From NCBI RefSeq assembly GCF_009933335.1, contig NZ_MAEL01000046.1, forward strand, positions 48,435-112,434: DNA of 64,000 nt. The letters run 5' to 3'. The position numbers and the translations under genes were made by a program. Position 1 is the stretch's first letter, and each line of letters opens with the position of its first letter. This DNA is from Candidatus Enterococcus willemsii. GTDB lineage: Bacteria > Bacillota > Bacilli > Lactobacillales > Enterococcaceae. Shown piece by piece: positions 46,284-55,250 of this stretch. The notes under the pieces are model-generated. The model did not search any database. It was not told the origin of the DNA and saw nothing but the letters and a program-made list of their open reading frames with translations.

Positions 46284-48869
46284 TTAGAGCCATTCGTTGG
46301 TTATACGAATGTACATACATTTTGCAATTTCAACCAAAATTAGATATAAACCAACAATACCTATGAACCATACCCAATAGTTGGTTGGTAAACTCGTAAA
46401 ATCAAAAAATTCTCTTAGCGGCGTTAAAATAATCATTCCACCAATAATTATCGCCAATGCACTTGTAAGTAGCACTGATTTAGAAGCATAACTTTGTATG
46501 AAGGGTGTCTTTCTTGTTCGTACCATATGAACAACTAATACTTGTGTCACTAGACCAACTGCAAACCAACCTGTTTGGAACAAACTTTGTTGACTTGGTG
46601 TGGTTGCGCCAAATACAAACCACATCATTAAAAAAGTCAAACAATCAAAAATACTACTCACCGGACCAATCGATACAGTAAATTTCAACAAACTACTAAC
46701 ATTCCATTTAACAGGTTTCGCTAACTCTTCTTCGTCTACATTATCCCAAGGAATAGTCAATTGCGCCATATCATAAATTAAATTTTGAACCAATAACTGG
46801 ATAGATAACATCGGTAAGAATGGTAGGAACGCACTCGCTATTAAAATCGAAAATACATTACCAAAATTAGAGCTAATCGTAATTTTAATGTATTTCATCA
46901 TATTGCTAAACACTTTGCGGCCTTCAATCACACCATTTGCTAACACATCTAAACTTTTTTCCAGTAAAATAACTGAGCTAGCATCTTTGGTAATGTCAGC
47001 TGCTGTATCTACAGAAATCCCCACATCAGCCATGCGTAAAGCCGGTGCGTCATTAATTCCATCCCCCATGAACCCCACAGTATGATTTTTACTTTGCAAT
47101 GTAGCAATAATTCGTGATTTTTGCATTGGATTTAATTTCGCAAATAAATTTGTTTCCTCAGCGACAATAGCAAGTTCTTCTTCTGTCATGACATCAATAT
47201 CTGTTCCTAGAAGCGCATGATGCACTTGAATTCCTACATCTTGGCAAACTTTCTCAGCTACAATTTCATTGTCTCCTGTTAATACTTTTACACTCACACC
47301 ATGTGCATGCAAGGATTGAATAGCTGTTTTAGCAGATGATTTCGCAGGGTCTAAAAATGCCATAAAACCAATCATCGTCATCTCAGATTCATCAGCGATT
47401 GAATAAATCGCCTCACGATGCGCATCTTTTTTAATAGCAACAGTCAACACGCGCATCCCTTGCTTATTTAACTCTTGATTGATTTGACTTAATTGTTTTT
47501 TTAAATGATTCGTCAAGGGTTGGACTTCACCATTGATTTCAACCGATGTACAAATAGCTGCCATTTCTTCAACAGCACCTTTCGTAACCATTAGCTGATG
47601 ATTTTCAGCTTCTACTACGACAGTCACACGTCGACGAGAAAAATCAAAAGGAATTTCATCAATAGTAATAACCTTTTCAAAAGGAAGTTTTTGCTGATTT
47701 TCTTCAAAGAATTGGATGACCGCTTCATCCATTAAATTTCGCCAGCCTGTTTGGTAAGCAGAATTTAAAAAAGCCATATCTAGTACTTTTTGATTTGTTT
47801 TTCCTAAGGGATCTAAGTGTTGCACGAGAACAACTCGATCTTCTGTAATCGTGCCAGTTTTATCGGTGCATAATATATCCATACTGCCTAGATTTTGAAT
47901 TGCAGGCAATTCTTTAATAATTACTTTTTCCTTGGCAAGGGTCATTGCACCTTTAGCTAAATTACTGGTAACAATCATTGGTAACATTTCAGGAGTTAAC
48001 CCTACAGCAACGGCAACGGCAAAGAAGAATGCATCTCCCCAGTTTCCTTTGGTCAAACCGTTAATCAAGAATACTACCGGAAATAGCACGACCACCATAC
48101 GTAATAATAATTTACTAATTCTTGTTAAACCAGTATCAAATGTTGTTTTTCCACGCTTTTTCGTTGCTTGTTTTGCAATATCTCCAAAAAATGTTGCTTG
48201 ACCAGTCTTTAAGATAATTGCCTTTCCTTGCCCGCTTAATACGTCTGTCCCCATAAAAACTAGATTACTTCTGTCAATGGTAGCAATCGTTTTATCATCA
48301 GCATGTGTATTGGTACTTTTTTCAACTGGCATTGACTCTCCTGTCAGGGAAGATTGATTGACAAATAAGTCTTTCGTCCAAATTAATACGGCATCTGCTG
48401 GAATCATGTCTCCCGTTGCTAAATTGACAATATCTCCTGGTACAACTTCATCCATTGGAATTTCAGCTGTTTCGCCATTTCTAGTCACTGCGCAAGTATT
48501 TTCAATCATTTCTTTCAATGCCAAACTGGCCTTTTGTGAACGATACTCTTGAATAAAGGAAATCATGGTGCTAGCTAAGACCATTACTCCCATAACAATC
48601 ACAGCTTCATAATCACGCGTCGCAGCTGATATAACCATTAAAAATAATAGAACTAAAACAAATGGGTCTTTTAATGCATGTAAAAACATAACTATTGCAG
48701 AGATTGGTTTAGCTGCATCTACTTGATTCAAGCCATATTCTTCTAAACGTTCTTTAGCATCTTCCGCTGATAATCCATTTAAAGATGTCCTAAGCTCCAT
48801 AAACAATTCTCTTTCAGACAACATGCCTAATTTTTTTAATTCTTGTTGTTTCATATCATTTCTCATCAT
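46284..48869 (-). CDS. mgtA: P-type ATPase, magnesium importer
   Basis: An 861-aa type IIIB P-type ATPase of the MgtA/MgtB group. N-terminal helical tail, then L-T-G-E-S-M-P-V (actuator domain), the phosphorylation site C-T-D-K-T-G-T-I-T, G-D-G-I-N-D-A-P-A-L, and about ten transmembrane helices with the C-terminal group after residue 680. Both ends are intact. The assignment as a Mg2+ importer is strengthened by the M-box riboswitch in its leader. ATG 48869 lies 9 nt after AGGAGG; that site can be buried in a hairpin (see leader). Monocistronic, ending at a terminator. Confidence 0.95.
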   Translation of the reverse strand: MMRNDMKQQELKKLGMLSERELFMELRTSLNGLSAEDAKERLEEYGLNQVDAAKPISAIVMFLHALKDPFVLVLLFLMVISAATRDYEAVIVMGVMVLASTMISFIQEYRSQKASLALKEMIENTCAVTRNGETAEIPMDEVVPGDIVNLATGDMIPADAVLIWTKDLFVNQSSLTGESMPVEKSTNTHADDKTIATIDRSNLVFMGTDVLSGQGKAIILKTGQATFFGDIAKQATKKRGKTTFDTGLTRISKLLLRMVVVLFPVVFLINGLTKGNWGDAFFFAVAVAVGLTPEMLPMIVTSNLAKGAMTLAKEKVIIKELPAIQNLGSMDILCTDKTGTITEDRVVLVQHLDPLGKTNQKVLDMAFLNSAYQTGWRNLMDEAVIQFFEENQQKLPFEKVITIDEIPFDFSRRRVTVVVEAENHQLMVTKGAVEEMAAICTSVEINGEVQPLTNHLKKQLSQINQELNKQGMRVLTVAIKKDAHREAIYSIADESEMTMIGFMAFLDPAKSSAKTAIQSLHAHGVSVKVLTGDNEIVAEKVCQDVGIQVHHALLGTDIDVMTEEELAIVAEETNLFAKLNPMQKSRIIATLQSKNHTVGFMGDGINDAPALRMADVGISVDTAADITKDASSVILLEKSLDVLANGVIEGRKVFSNMMKYIKITISSNFGNVFSILIASAFLPFLPMLSIQLLVQNLIYDMAQLTIPWDNVDEEELAKPVKWNVSSLLKFTVSIGPVSSIFDCLTFLMMWFVFGATTPSQQSLFQTGWFAVGLVTQVLVVHMVRTRKTPFIQSYASKSVLLTSALAIIIGGMIILTPLREFFDFTSLPTNYWVWFIGIVGLYLILVEIAKCMYIRITNEWL

Positions 48870-48878
48870 TATTCTATA

Positions 48879-48915
48879 CCTCCTAGTAGTTATCTAGGAG
48901 TTTTGTTCTCCTAGA
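48879..48915 (-). promoter_or_regulatory. mutually exclusive hairpins controlling the mgtA ribosome binding site
   Basis: Three segments on the minus strand: A TCTAGGAG (48915-48908), B CTCCTAGA (48900-48893), C ACTAGGAGG (48887-48879, the mgtA ribosome binding site). B pairs with A (8 bp, 7-nt loop) or with C (7 bp, 7-nt loop), not both. A:B leaves the site free; B:C hides it. The stop codon of the leader ORF lies inside B, so a translating ribosome would decide which hairpin forms. Confidence 0.7.
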
Positions 48916-48962
48916 CATCGTTGATTGTTGCTTATCTGGTGATCGGGACTGGGACTTTCCAT
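48894..48962 (-). CDS. mgtA leader peptide (22 codons, MgtL-like)
   Basis: A short open frame in the mgtA leader, between the M-box terminator and mgtA. ATG 48962 has AGAAGG 8 nt upstream. The peptide begins M-E-S-P-S-P-D-H-Q and ends G-E-Q-N-S before TAG (48896-48894). The acidic, Pro-containing start recalls enterobacterial MgtL (M-E-P-D-P). There, ribosomes become unstable at such codons when Mg2+ is low, which raises mgtA expression. Here codons 16-22 and the stop run through arms A and B of the alternative hairpins, so its translation could set access to the mgtA ribosome binding site. That it is translated is inference; no homologue is known to me. Confidence 0.55.
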   Translation of the reverse strand: MESPSPDHQISNNQRCLGEQNS

Positions 48963-48997
48963 TACACAAACCTTCTTTCCTGTCTAGTGAGGACAAT

Positions 48998-49030
48998 AAA
49001 AATGCGTACACTCAACAATGAGCATACGCA
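48998..49030 (-). terminator. M-box riboswitch-controlled terminator
   Basis: Minus strand TGCGTA-GCTCA / TGAG-TACGCA hairpin followed by TTTTTA. Its 5' arm contains TCATTGTTGAG, which can instead pair with CTCAACGATGA (49056-49046) at the 3' end of the aptamer, giving a classic antiterminator choice. Confidence 0.88.
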
Positions 49031-49043
49031 AAAATTCTGTATT

Positions 49044-49200
49044 ATTCATCGTTGAGCTTTAGCACTATAGGGCGTAGACAAATTCTTGTCAGCTGCTTCG
49101 TGACTAACCTTCAACGATTAGTCATGTCCTACCATCTAAGAGTCTCTCGATTCTTTCGCGGCAGCAGCCTGTGTCCATATAGGAGCCTCACCTAACAATT
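49044..49200 (-). ncRNA. M-box (ykoK) magnesium riboswitch aptamer
   Basis: The minus strand contains the family's conserved blocks in order: G-T-T-A-G-G-T-G-A-G-G-C-T-C-C then TATATGGACA, GCTGCTGCC, and near the 3' end ACGCC, AGTGCTAAAGCTCAACGA. Mg2+-bound M-box compacts and sequesters the antiterminator strand, so the downstream terminator forms at high Mg2+. Position in front of mgtA and the overlap of its last strand with the terminator arm support the call. Confidence 0.93.
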
Positions 49201-49245
49201 ATTTTGTTTTTTTATAGTTATTAAATAACCCAATAACTATATTTA

Positions 49246-49274
49246 ATCATAGTATTTTAAACTATTTTTGTCAA
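49246..49274 (-). promoter_or_regulatory. sigma-A promoter of the mgtA leader
   Basis: -35 TTGACA (49274-49269), 17-bp spacer, -10 TATGAT (49251-49246). The predicted start gives a leader of about 370 nt. A hairpin ATAGTTATT / AATAACTAT follows at the 5' end of the transcript. Confidence 0.82.
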
Positions 49275-49304
49275 CTAATATAATAAACCCACTGAAACTA
49301 TACG

Positions 49305-50408
49305 TTATTTATCGAAATAATCAGCCATTGCATTCAAAATATACTCACTCGCATGTCCGTCTCCATAAGGATTTTTAGCCTGCGCCATTTGTTTATGCAA
49401 TGCTTCGTTTTCTAATAATTCTTTAACTTCGTGATAAACAGTTTCTTCCTCGGTTCCCACCAATTTTAAAGTACCTGCGTCTACTCCTTCAGGTCGTTCT
49501 GTGGTATCACGTAACACTAAAACAGGTACTCCTAGAGAAGGAGCTTCTTCTTGCACCCCACCAGAGTCCGTTAAAATTAGATAACTACGAGCAATAAAGT
49601 TATGGAAATCCACGACATCTAACGGTTCAATCAGTTGCACATTCGCTAGATCACCTAATGTTTGTTGCGCTAATTCACGAACTTTTGGGTTTTTGTGCAT
49701 CGGAAAGACCATTTGAACATCAGAAAATTCTTCGGCTACACGTCTTAACGCGGAAAAGACATTCGTCATCGGTTGACCCAAATTTTCACGACGGTGCATT
49801 GTAACCACAATTTGTTTCTTTCCTTCTGCCATTAAATCAACATGTTGATACTCTTCTTTAACGGTATACGCCATTGCATCTATCGCAGTATTACCAGTCA
49901 CAACAATCTGATTTTCAGGATGATTTTCTTTCAATAGATTTTCTTTACTTTGTGTAGTTGGAGCAAAATATAAATCAGCAAGCGCATCTGTCATTTGACG
50001 ATTGGCTTCTTCGGGAAACGGCGAATATTTGTTCCAAGTTCTTAAACCAGCCTCGACATGCCCAATTTTTATTTGTTGGTAAAATGCGGCTGTCGCTGCG
50101 GCAAATGTGGTAGTTGTATCGCCATGAACTAATACCATATCTGGTTTTTCTTCTATTAGAATAGGTTGCATTTCTAGTAAAACTTTTGTTGTGATGTCTG
50201 TTAATGTTTGTCCACTTGACATGATATTCAAATCATAATCTGCTTGAATATCAAAAATTTCCATTACTTGGTCTAACATTTCACGATGTTGCGCCGTCAC
50301 AACCACTTTTGAATCAAAACGTTCATCCTTTTCTAATGCTTTGACTAACGGTGCCATTTTAATGGCTTCGGGTCTTGTACCAAATACTGAAAAAACTTTA
50401 ATTGTCAT
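49305..50408 (-). CDS. wecB: UDP-N-acetylglucosamine 2-epimerase (non-hydrolysing)
   Basis: 367-aa enzyme (also called mnaA) interconverting UDP-GlcNAc and UDP-ManNAc for teichoic acid or capsule linkage units. It has the N-terminal V-F-G-T-R-P-E-A-I-K-M-A-P, V-H-G-D-T-T-T, H-V-E-A-G-L-R-T, the H-R-R-E-N motif and the C-terminal T-D-S-G-G-V-Q-E-E-A. ATG 50408 has GAGG 8 nt upstream; GTG 50417 overlaps it. It stands alone here, away from wall polysaccharide clusters. Confidence 0.95.
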   Translation of the reverse strand: MTIKVFSVFGTRPEAIKMAPLVKALEKDERFDSKVVVTAQHREMLDQVMEIFDIQADYDLNIMSSGQTLTDITTKVLLEMQPILIEEKPDMVLVHGDTTTTFAAATAAFYQQIKIGHVEAGLRTWNKYSPFPEEANRQMTDALADLYFAPTTQSKENLLKENHPENQIVVTGNTAIDAMAYTVKEEYQHVDLMAEGKKQIVVTMHRRENLGQPMTNVFSALRRVAEEFSDVQMVFPMHKNPKVRELAQQTLGDLANVQLIEPLDVVDFHNFIARSYLILTDSGGVQEEAPSLGVPVLVLRDTTERPEGVDAGTLKLVGTEEETVYHEVKELLENEALHKQMAQAKNPYGDGHASEYILNAMADYFDK

Positions 50409-50433
50409 TTTCTTCACCTCGATGTTATTGTAT

Positions 50434-50476
50434 AAAAAAAAAGAGACGAAAGCAATTTTGAATTCGTCTCTTTTTT
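50434..50476. terminator. intrinsic terminator of guaC
   Basis: GAGACGAA / TTCGTCTC stem flanked by an A run and a T run, immediately after the guaC stop and before wecB. Confidence 0.9.
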
Positions 50477-50480
50477 GTTA

Positions 50481-51470
50481 TTAAATTGTATCGCCATTAA
50501 AAATAGAATTTTTAACAATCACATAATCGACTTTACGAATCGCTTCTAAGTCTTTTCCACCTGCATACGAGATAGAAGATTGTAAATCTTGTTGCATTTC
50601 ACGTAAGGTATCTTTTAACGAACCTTTGTGTGTCACCCAGATTTTTTTACCTTCAACATTTTTCTTTTCGCCTTTTTGGAACTCAGACGCTGAACCGAAG
50701 TATTCTTTATAAAATACGCCGTCTTCTACTTTTGTTTCACCTGGAGATTCTTCATGACCTGCAAATAATGAACCAATCATCACCATCGTTGCTCCAAAAC
50801 GAACTGATTTCGCAATATCACCATGTGTACGAATCCCACCATCAGCGATAATTGGCTTTCTTGCTGCTTTTGCACACCATCTTAGAGCTGCCAATTGCCA
50901 ACCACCAGTACCAAATCCGGTTTTAATTTTTGTAATACATACTTTACCAGGTCCAATCCCTACTTTTGTTGCATCAGCACCTGCATTTTCTAATTCGCGA
51001 ACTGCTTCGGGTGTACCAACGTTTCCTGCAATCACAAATGTATCTGGTAAATGTTTTTTTATGTGTTGAATCATTTTAATAACTGAATTTGAATGTCCAT
51101 GGGCAATATCAATTGTAATGTAATCAGGAACGATACCTTGTTCTGCTAATGACTCAACAAACGGATATTCATGTTCTTTTACACCGACACTAATTGAAGC
51201 CACTAAATTTCGTGCTTGCATCTTTTGGATAAATGGGATTCTTGCGTCTTCATCAAAACGATGCATAATATAGAAATACCCATTTTCTGCTAGGAATTCA
51301 GCAATTGACTCATCAATAATTGTTTGCATATTTGCTGGCACAACCGGCATTTTAAATTCATGTTTTCCTAGTGTTACTGTCGTATCACACTCAGAGCGAC
51401 TATTTACAATACATTTATTGGGAACTAACTGAATATCTTCGTAATCAAAAACCGTCATATTATCAAACAT
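50481..51470 (-). CDS. guaC: GMP reductase
   Basis: 329-aa enzyme of the IMPDH/GMPR family, reducing GMP to IMP with NADPH for purine salvage. There is no CBS insert, which separates it from IMP dehydrogenase. Visible are [12 protein letters not shown], the substrate loop with catalytic Cys in [10 protein letters not shown] and [13 protein letters not shown] 51470 (M-F-D-N-M) lies 7 nt after GGGAG; M-T-V-F-D at 51458 is the alternative. Monocistronic. No purine riboswitch is visible in the short leader. Confidence 0.94.
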   Translation of the reverse strand: MFDNMTVFDYEDIQLVPNKCIVNSRSECDTTVTLGKHEFKMPVVPANMQTIIDESIAEFLAENGYFYIMHRFDEDARIPFIQKMQARNLVASISVGVKEHEYPFVESLAEQGIVPDYITIDIAHGHSNSVIKMIQHIKKHLPDTFVIAGNVGTPEAVRELENAGADATKVGIGPGKVCITKIKTGFGTGGWQLAALRWCAKAARKPIIADGGIRTHGDIAKSVRFGATMVMIGSLFAGHEESPGETKVEDGVFYKEYFGSASEFQKGEKKNVEGKKIWVTHKGSLKDTLREMQQDLQSSISYAGGKDLEAIRKVDYVIVKNSIFNGDTI

Positions 51471-51547
51471 GGAAAAACTCCCTCTCATTACTTCTTTAAC
51501 TAGCATTTTATTTTTAACGCCTTCAATAATTTAGCCGAATACTCGAT

Positions 51548-51571
51548 AAAAAGCAACTCTATTTGCTTTTT
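51548..51571. terminator. small hairpin upstream of guaC
   Basis: AAAAAGCAA / TTGCTTTTT stem with a 6-nt loop, symmetric in both directions. It lies between the aldo/keto reductase and guaC and may terminate the former. Confidence 0.55.
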
Positions 51572-51585
51572 TCCTTAAAATAAAG

Positions 51586-51618
51586 AACGGATTGTTCGTA
51601 AATTACGAACAATCCGTT
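51586..51618. terminator. hairpin after the aldo/keto reductase gene
   Basis: AACGGATTGTTCGT / ACGAACAATCCGTT, a perfect 14-bp stem 5 nt after the stop codon. The T tract is weak (TTTATTTT), so it may act with the next hairpin or protect the mRNA 3' end. Confidence 0.7.
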
Positions 51619-51623
51619 GTATT

Positions 51624-52538
51624 CTATGGTAAAATATTTCCTGCCGCCATATATACACGGTACCAATCTTCACGTGTCATAGTTACTTCCGATGCTTTGG
51701 CAATTTCTTCAATTCGTTGCAAGTTCATCGTTCCAGCAATCACTTGCATATTTGCTGGATGGCGTAAAATCCAAGCAGAAGAAATACCAGTTGGTGTCGT
51801 ATTATATTTTTCCGCTAATTCGCTTAAAACTGCATTTAGTTCTGGGAATTTATCGTTATTAATAAAGACACCTTCAAAGAAACCATATTGATACGGCGAC
51901 CAAGCTTGAATTGTCATGTCATTCAAACGTGAATATTCAAGAATCTCTCCATCATGGTCAATTGATCCTGCATCACTCATATTTACATGAATCCCTTGAT
52001 CAATCATTTCTGTATGCTTGATTCCAAATTGTAATTGATTGGCAACTAATGGTTGTTCCACGTATTTTTTCAGCAATTCAATTTGTCCCGGTTTTTGGTT
52101 ACTTACACCAAAATGCTTCACTTTACCAGATTTTGCTAAATGTTCAAAAGCTTCTGCAACTTCTTCCGGTTCAACTAGTGTATCTGGACGGTGAAGCAAT
52201 AAAGCATCCAAATAGTCCGTCTTTAAACGTTTCAAACTACCTTCAACTGAAGCAATAATATGTTCTTTCGAAAAGTCAAACATAACTCCCGGAACAATAC
52301 CACATTTTGATTGAACAAATAAATCCTCACGTTTTAAATTCGTTTTTGTTAAAGCATCTGCAAAAATACTTTCGCATTCTCCTTTGCCATAAATATCGGC
52401 ATGATCAAAAAAAGTAATGCCGTTTTCGACAGCCGTTTCAATGACTTTCACTGGATTTTCTGCATTATTGATGCGCATACAGCCTAAGATTACGCTAGGT
52501 ACATCAATACCTGTTGTTCCAAATTTTACGTTTTTCAT
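51624..52538 (-). CDS. aldo/keto reductase
   Basis: A 304-aa NADPH-dependent reductase of the YdhF/YcsN-like group: F-F-D-H-A-D-I-Y-G-K-G (catalytic Asp and Tyr), the Lys in V-Q-S-K-C-G, the His in L-L-H-R-P-D and the N-binding V-A-N-Q-L-Q-F. ATG 52538 with GAGGAG about 12 nt upstream. It is not closely similar in sequence to the reductase at 99-950. Monocistronic, substrate unknown. Confidence 0.88.
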   Translation of the reverse strand: MKNVKFGTTGIDVPSVILGCMRINNAENPVKVIETAVENGITFFDHADIYGKGECESIFADALTKTNLKREDLFVQSKCGIVPGVMFDFSKEHIIASVEGSLKRLKTDYLDALLLHRPDTLVEPEEVAEAFEHLAKSGKVKHFGVSNQKPGQIELLKKYVEQPLVANQLQFGIKHTEMIDQGIHVNMSDAGSIDHDGEILEYSRLNDMTIQAWSPYQYGFFEGVFINNDKFPELNAVLSELAEKYNTTPTGISSAWILRHPANMQVIAGTMNLQRIEEIAKASEVTMTREDWYRVYMAAGNILP

Positions 52539-52651
52539 AAAAAGTATCACTCCTCTTTTCTTCCATGTATCATTTTAACACAACTTTTTGAAAACGCTAA
52601 CGTATTTAATAAATAAATTAGACAATATTATTTTTTTCACCGAAAGAATCA

Positions 52652-53785
52652 TTATTTGGTAATTTGCTGCATTTCTTTTGATTGCATTGCATGTTCACGA
52701 AACAAGTCATTTTCAGGTTGAAGTCGTCTTGCTTGCATCATTGCTTCATAAGCTTCTTGGTGCTTCCCTAAACTTCGTAAACTATTCGCTTTATGAAACA
52801 GATAATCTACTCTAGTTGGATCATTTACAAGTAATTCATTCATTATCGCAATCGCTTCTGGATGTCGATTCATTTCACGTAAATAATTTGATTTATGATA
52901 GAGAAAGAAAACTTGGTTGTTTGACTTAGCGCCCAAGTCAAAATAAACCAACGCTTGTTCAACATCTTTGCTTTTTTTGGCTAAATTTGCTAAATAATAC
53001 GCAAATTGTGGATCATCTTTCAGCCCTTGTTGGTAATAGTATTTTGCAGTTTTATATTGACTTAGACATTCATACGTATATCCTAAGTAGTAACACCTTT
53101 CAAGAGATTCACCCATCGCAAGCAATTGCTTTAATGCTTGGTAATAGTCACCACGACGAATCAGTTGCTTGATTTCAGAAAAATCCGAAATAATATGACC
53201 TTGTTTTAGCAAAGTCATCATGTTCTCATTTCCTGATTGTTGTACATAATCCAGCGCCGTATAACCATCAAAATCCGGTATCGTAATATCTGCGCCCTGT
53301 ACAAGCAACTCTTCCACAATCATTTGATACAAAAAGCCACCATCACCTAAAATCACAGCTTCTAGCAACGCAGTCCACCCGAGACGATTTGCATGATTAA
53401 CTGGCACTCCTGCATCAAGCGCTTGTTGGACGATTAATAAAAAACCTTTTTCGCTAGACGGTAACAATGCTGTTCCTCCAAATCGATTCACTTCTAATAA
53501 ATCAGGAGAAAATTGTAATATCAATTGAAACATTTCTGATAAACCATTTGCAGCTGCAGCAATAAACGGAGAAAGCATTGTTGCATCTTTTTGGTTCGGA
53601 AAGCTTCCTTGACTTAATAATAAGGCAGCGACAGCTAATTGGTTCTTATGCACTGCAAGATGAAGCAAGGTTTGGCCTTTTTCATTTGTTGCTTTCACAT
53701 CACTTTCTTCTAACTGTGCAAAAGCAGTCAAAATTGTATGCTGCTCTTCGTGTTCAAGAACAGAAAATAATCGATTGTGTTCCAT
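52652..53785 (-). CDS. ankyrin-repeat/TPR fusion protein
   Basis: A 377-aa cytoplasmic protein with two kinds of protein-binding repeats. Residues about 30-195 form roughly four to five ankyrin repeats (G-Q-T-L-L-H-L-A-V, L-G-W-T-A-L-L-E-A, D-G-Y-T-A-L-D-Y-V). Residues about 205-375 form four or so tetratricopeptide repeats (Y-L-G-Y-T-Y-E-C-L-S-Q-Y-K-T-A-K-Y-Y; A-N-S-L-R-S-L-G-K-H-Q-E-A-Y-E). No enzyme domain, signal peptide or membrane helix is seen. The start at ATG 53785 has only a weak GGTGA site. Monocistronic; probably an adaptor, partner unknown. Confidence 0.8.
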   Translation of the reverse strand: MEHNRLFSVLEHEEQHTILTAFAQLEESDVKATNEKGQTLLHLAVHKNQLAVAALLLSQGSFPNQKDATMLSPFIAAAANGLSEMFQLILQFSPDLLEVNRFGGTALLPSSEKGFLLIVQQALDAGVPVNHANRLGWTALLEAVILGDGGFLYQMIVEELLVQGADITIPDFDGYTALDYVQQSGNENMMTLLKQGHIISDFSEIKQLIRRGDYYQALKQLLAMGESLERCYYLGYTYECLSQYKTAKYYYQQGLKDDPQFAYYLANLAKKSKDVEQALVYFDLGAKSNNQVFFLYHKSNYLREMNRHPEAIAIMNELLVNDPTRVDYLFHKANSLRSLGKHQEAYEAMMQARRLQPENDLFREHAMQSKEMQQITK

Positions 53786-53955
53786 GTCATTCACCACTTT
53801 AATTTTTTTAACGATTAATGTTTCATAAAAATCCTCTTTTTATTAAGCATAAATGAAGAAAGAACATTTTTCTACGTTTTTTAAGCTTATTTTGTATATT
53901 TCATACAAATATTGAATCCTATCGACTGACTAGGATCGCTTTTTGATAAATTACT

Positions 53956-53990
53956 AAAAAAGAAGCAGTATATTATATACTACTTCTTAA
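53956..53990 (-). terminator. intrinsic terminator of the pur operon
   Basis: AAGAAGTAGTATA / TATACTGCTTCTT-type stem followed by TTTTT on the minus strand. Its 5' arm includes the last two codons and the stop of purD. Confidence 0.88.
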
Positions 53991-55233
53991 AAGCTTTATC
54001 ACCTATATCCGTTCGATAAAATAATTCTTCCAACGAATGTTCCGCTAAAGTGCGATACACCTTCTCTTGTGCTTCTTTGATTGTTTCACCTTCGCTCTGA
54101 ACTAAAAACACACGACCGCCAGAACTGACGAGCACTTCTTCTTGTTTGACACCTGCGTAATATACATTTACCTCATCATTTTCAATGATTGGCAAAACGA
54201 CATCTTTTTTATACTCATTCGGATAGCCTTCTGCTGCCACAACTACACCTAAGGTTGCTCTTGCATTCCATCGAATCTCAGGTTCTTCATTGACAAGCAA
54301 AGCCGTAATAATTTCAGCCAAACTACTTTCTAATCGAGGAAGAACAACTTGGGTTTCCGGGTCACCAAAACGTGCGTTAAACTCAATGACTTTTGGTCCA
54401 TCCGCAGTTGCAATCAATCCAGCATACAAAATCCCAGTAAATGGTGTCCCTCGACTGACCATCCCTTGAGCTGCTGGACGTAACACTTGACTTACTGCCT
54501 GTTTAACCATTGTCTCTGGTATTTGTGGCACAGGTGAATAAGCACCCATTCCACCCGTATTCGGCCCCTTATCACCATCAAATGCCCGCTTGTGATCTTG
54601 TGCAATCACCATCGGATAGACATTTTCATCTTTGACAAATGCTAATAAAGAAAATTCTTCTCCTGCCAAAAACTCCTCAATAACTACTTTTGCTCCGCTT
54701 TCACCGAAACGATTTTCTTCTAACATGTCTTTTAATGCTGCAATTGCAATCGCTTCGGTTTCAGCCACGACCACACCTTTGCCCGCTGCTAATCCATCTG
54801 CTTTGATTACAATCGGTGCTCCTTTTGCTAAAACATATTGTTTGGCCAACTCAAAATCTTCAAAACTTCGATACTCTGCAGTCGGAATATAATTTGCAAC
54901 CATTAATTCTTTAGCAAATTCTTTCGAACCTTCAATCATCGCAGCTGCTCGGTTTGGACCAAAGATTTTCAATCCTTCTGCTTGAAAATCATCTACAATC
55001 CCATTCAACAAAGGAACTTCTGGCCCAACAAACGTCCAATCAACCTGTTCTTCTTTAGCAAATTGAATTAATGCTTGATGATTCTCTTCTTCAATCGCTA
55101 CTATTTCAATACCATCAGCTATCATTCCAGGGTTTCCTTTGGCACAATAAACTTTTGTAACAGCTTTATCCATTAGTAATTTTTTTGCAATTGCATGTTC
55201 TCGTCCACCACTACCAATTACCAGTAATTTCAT
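53980..55233 (-). CDS. purD: phosphoribosylamine--glycine ligase (GAR synthetase)
   Basis: 417-aa ATP-grasp enzyme, second step of purine synthesis. It starts K-L-L-V-I-G-S-G-G-R-E-H-A and has E-G-S-K-E-F-A-K, the ATP-grasp K-A-D-G-L-A-A-G-K-G-V and R-F-G-D-P-E-T-Q. Last gene of purCSQLFMNHD, 17 nt after purH. The terminator overlaps its stop codon. Confidence 0.96.
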   Translation of the reverse strand: MKLLVIGSGGREHAIAKKLLMDKAVTKVYCAKGNPGMIADGIEIVAIEEENHQALIQFAKEEQVDWTFVGPEVPLLNGIVDDFQAEGLKIFGPNRAAAMIEGSKEFAKELMVANYIPTAEYRSFEDFELAKQYVLAKGAPIVIKADGLAAGKGVVVAETEAIAIAALKDMLEENRFGESGAKVVIEEFLAGEEFSLLAFVKDENVYPMVIAQDHKRAFDGDKGPNTGGMGAYSPVPQIPETMVKQAVSQVLRPAAQGMVSRGTPFTGILYAGLIATADGPKVIEFNARFGDPETQVVLPRLESSLAEIITALLVNEEPEIRWNARATLGVVVAAEGYPNEYKKDVVLPIIENDEVNVYYAGVKQEEVLVSSGGRVFLVQSEGETIKEAQEKVYRTLAEHSLEELFYRTDIGDKAFKK

Positions 55234-55250
55234 CTGCGTTCTCCTAAGAA

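Noticed and set aside
51507..51585. Purine riboswitch upstream of guaC
   Set aside because: The leader is too short and lacks the conserved purine aptamer sequences; only a small symmetric hairpin is present.
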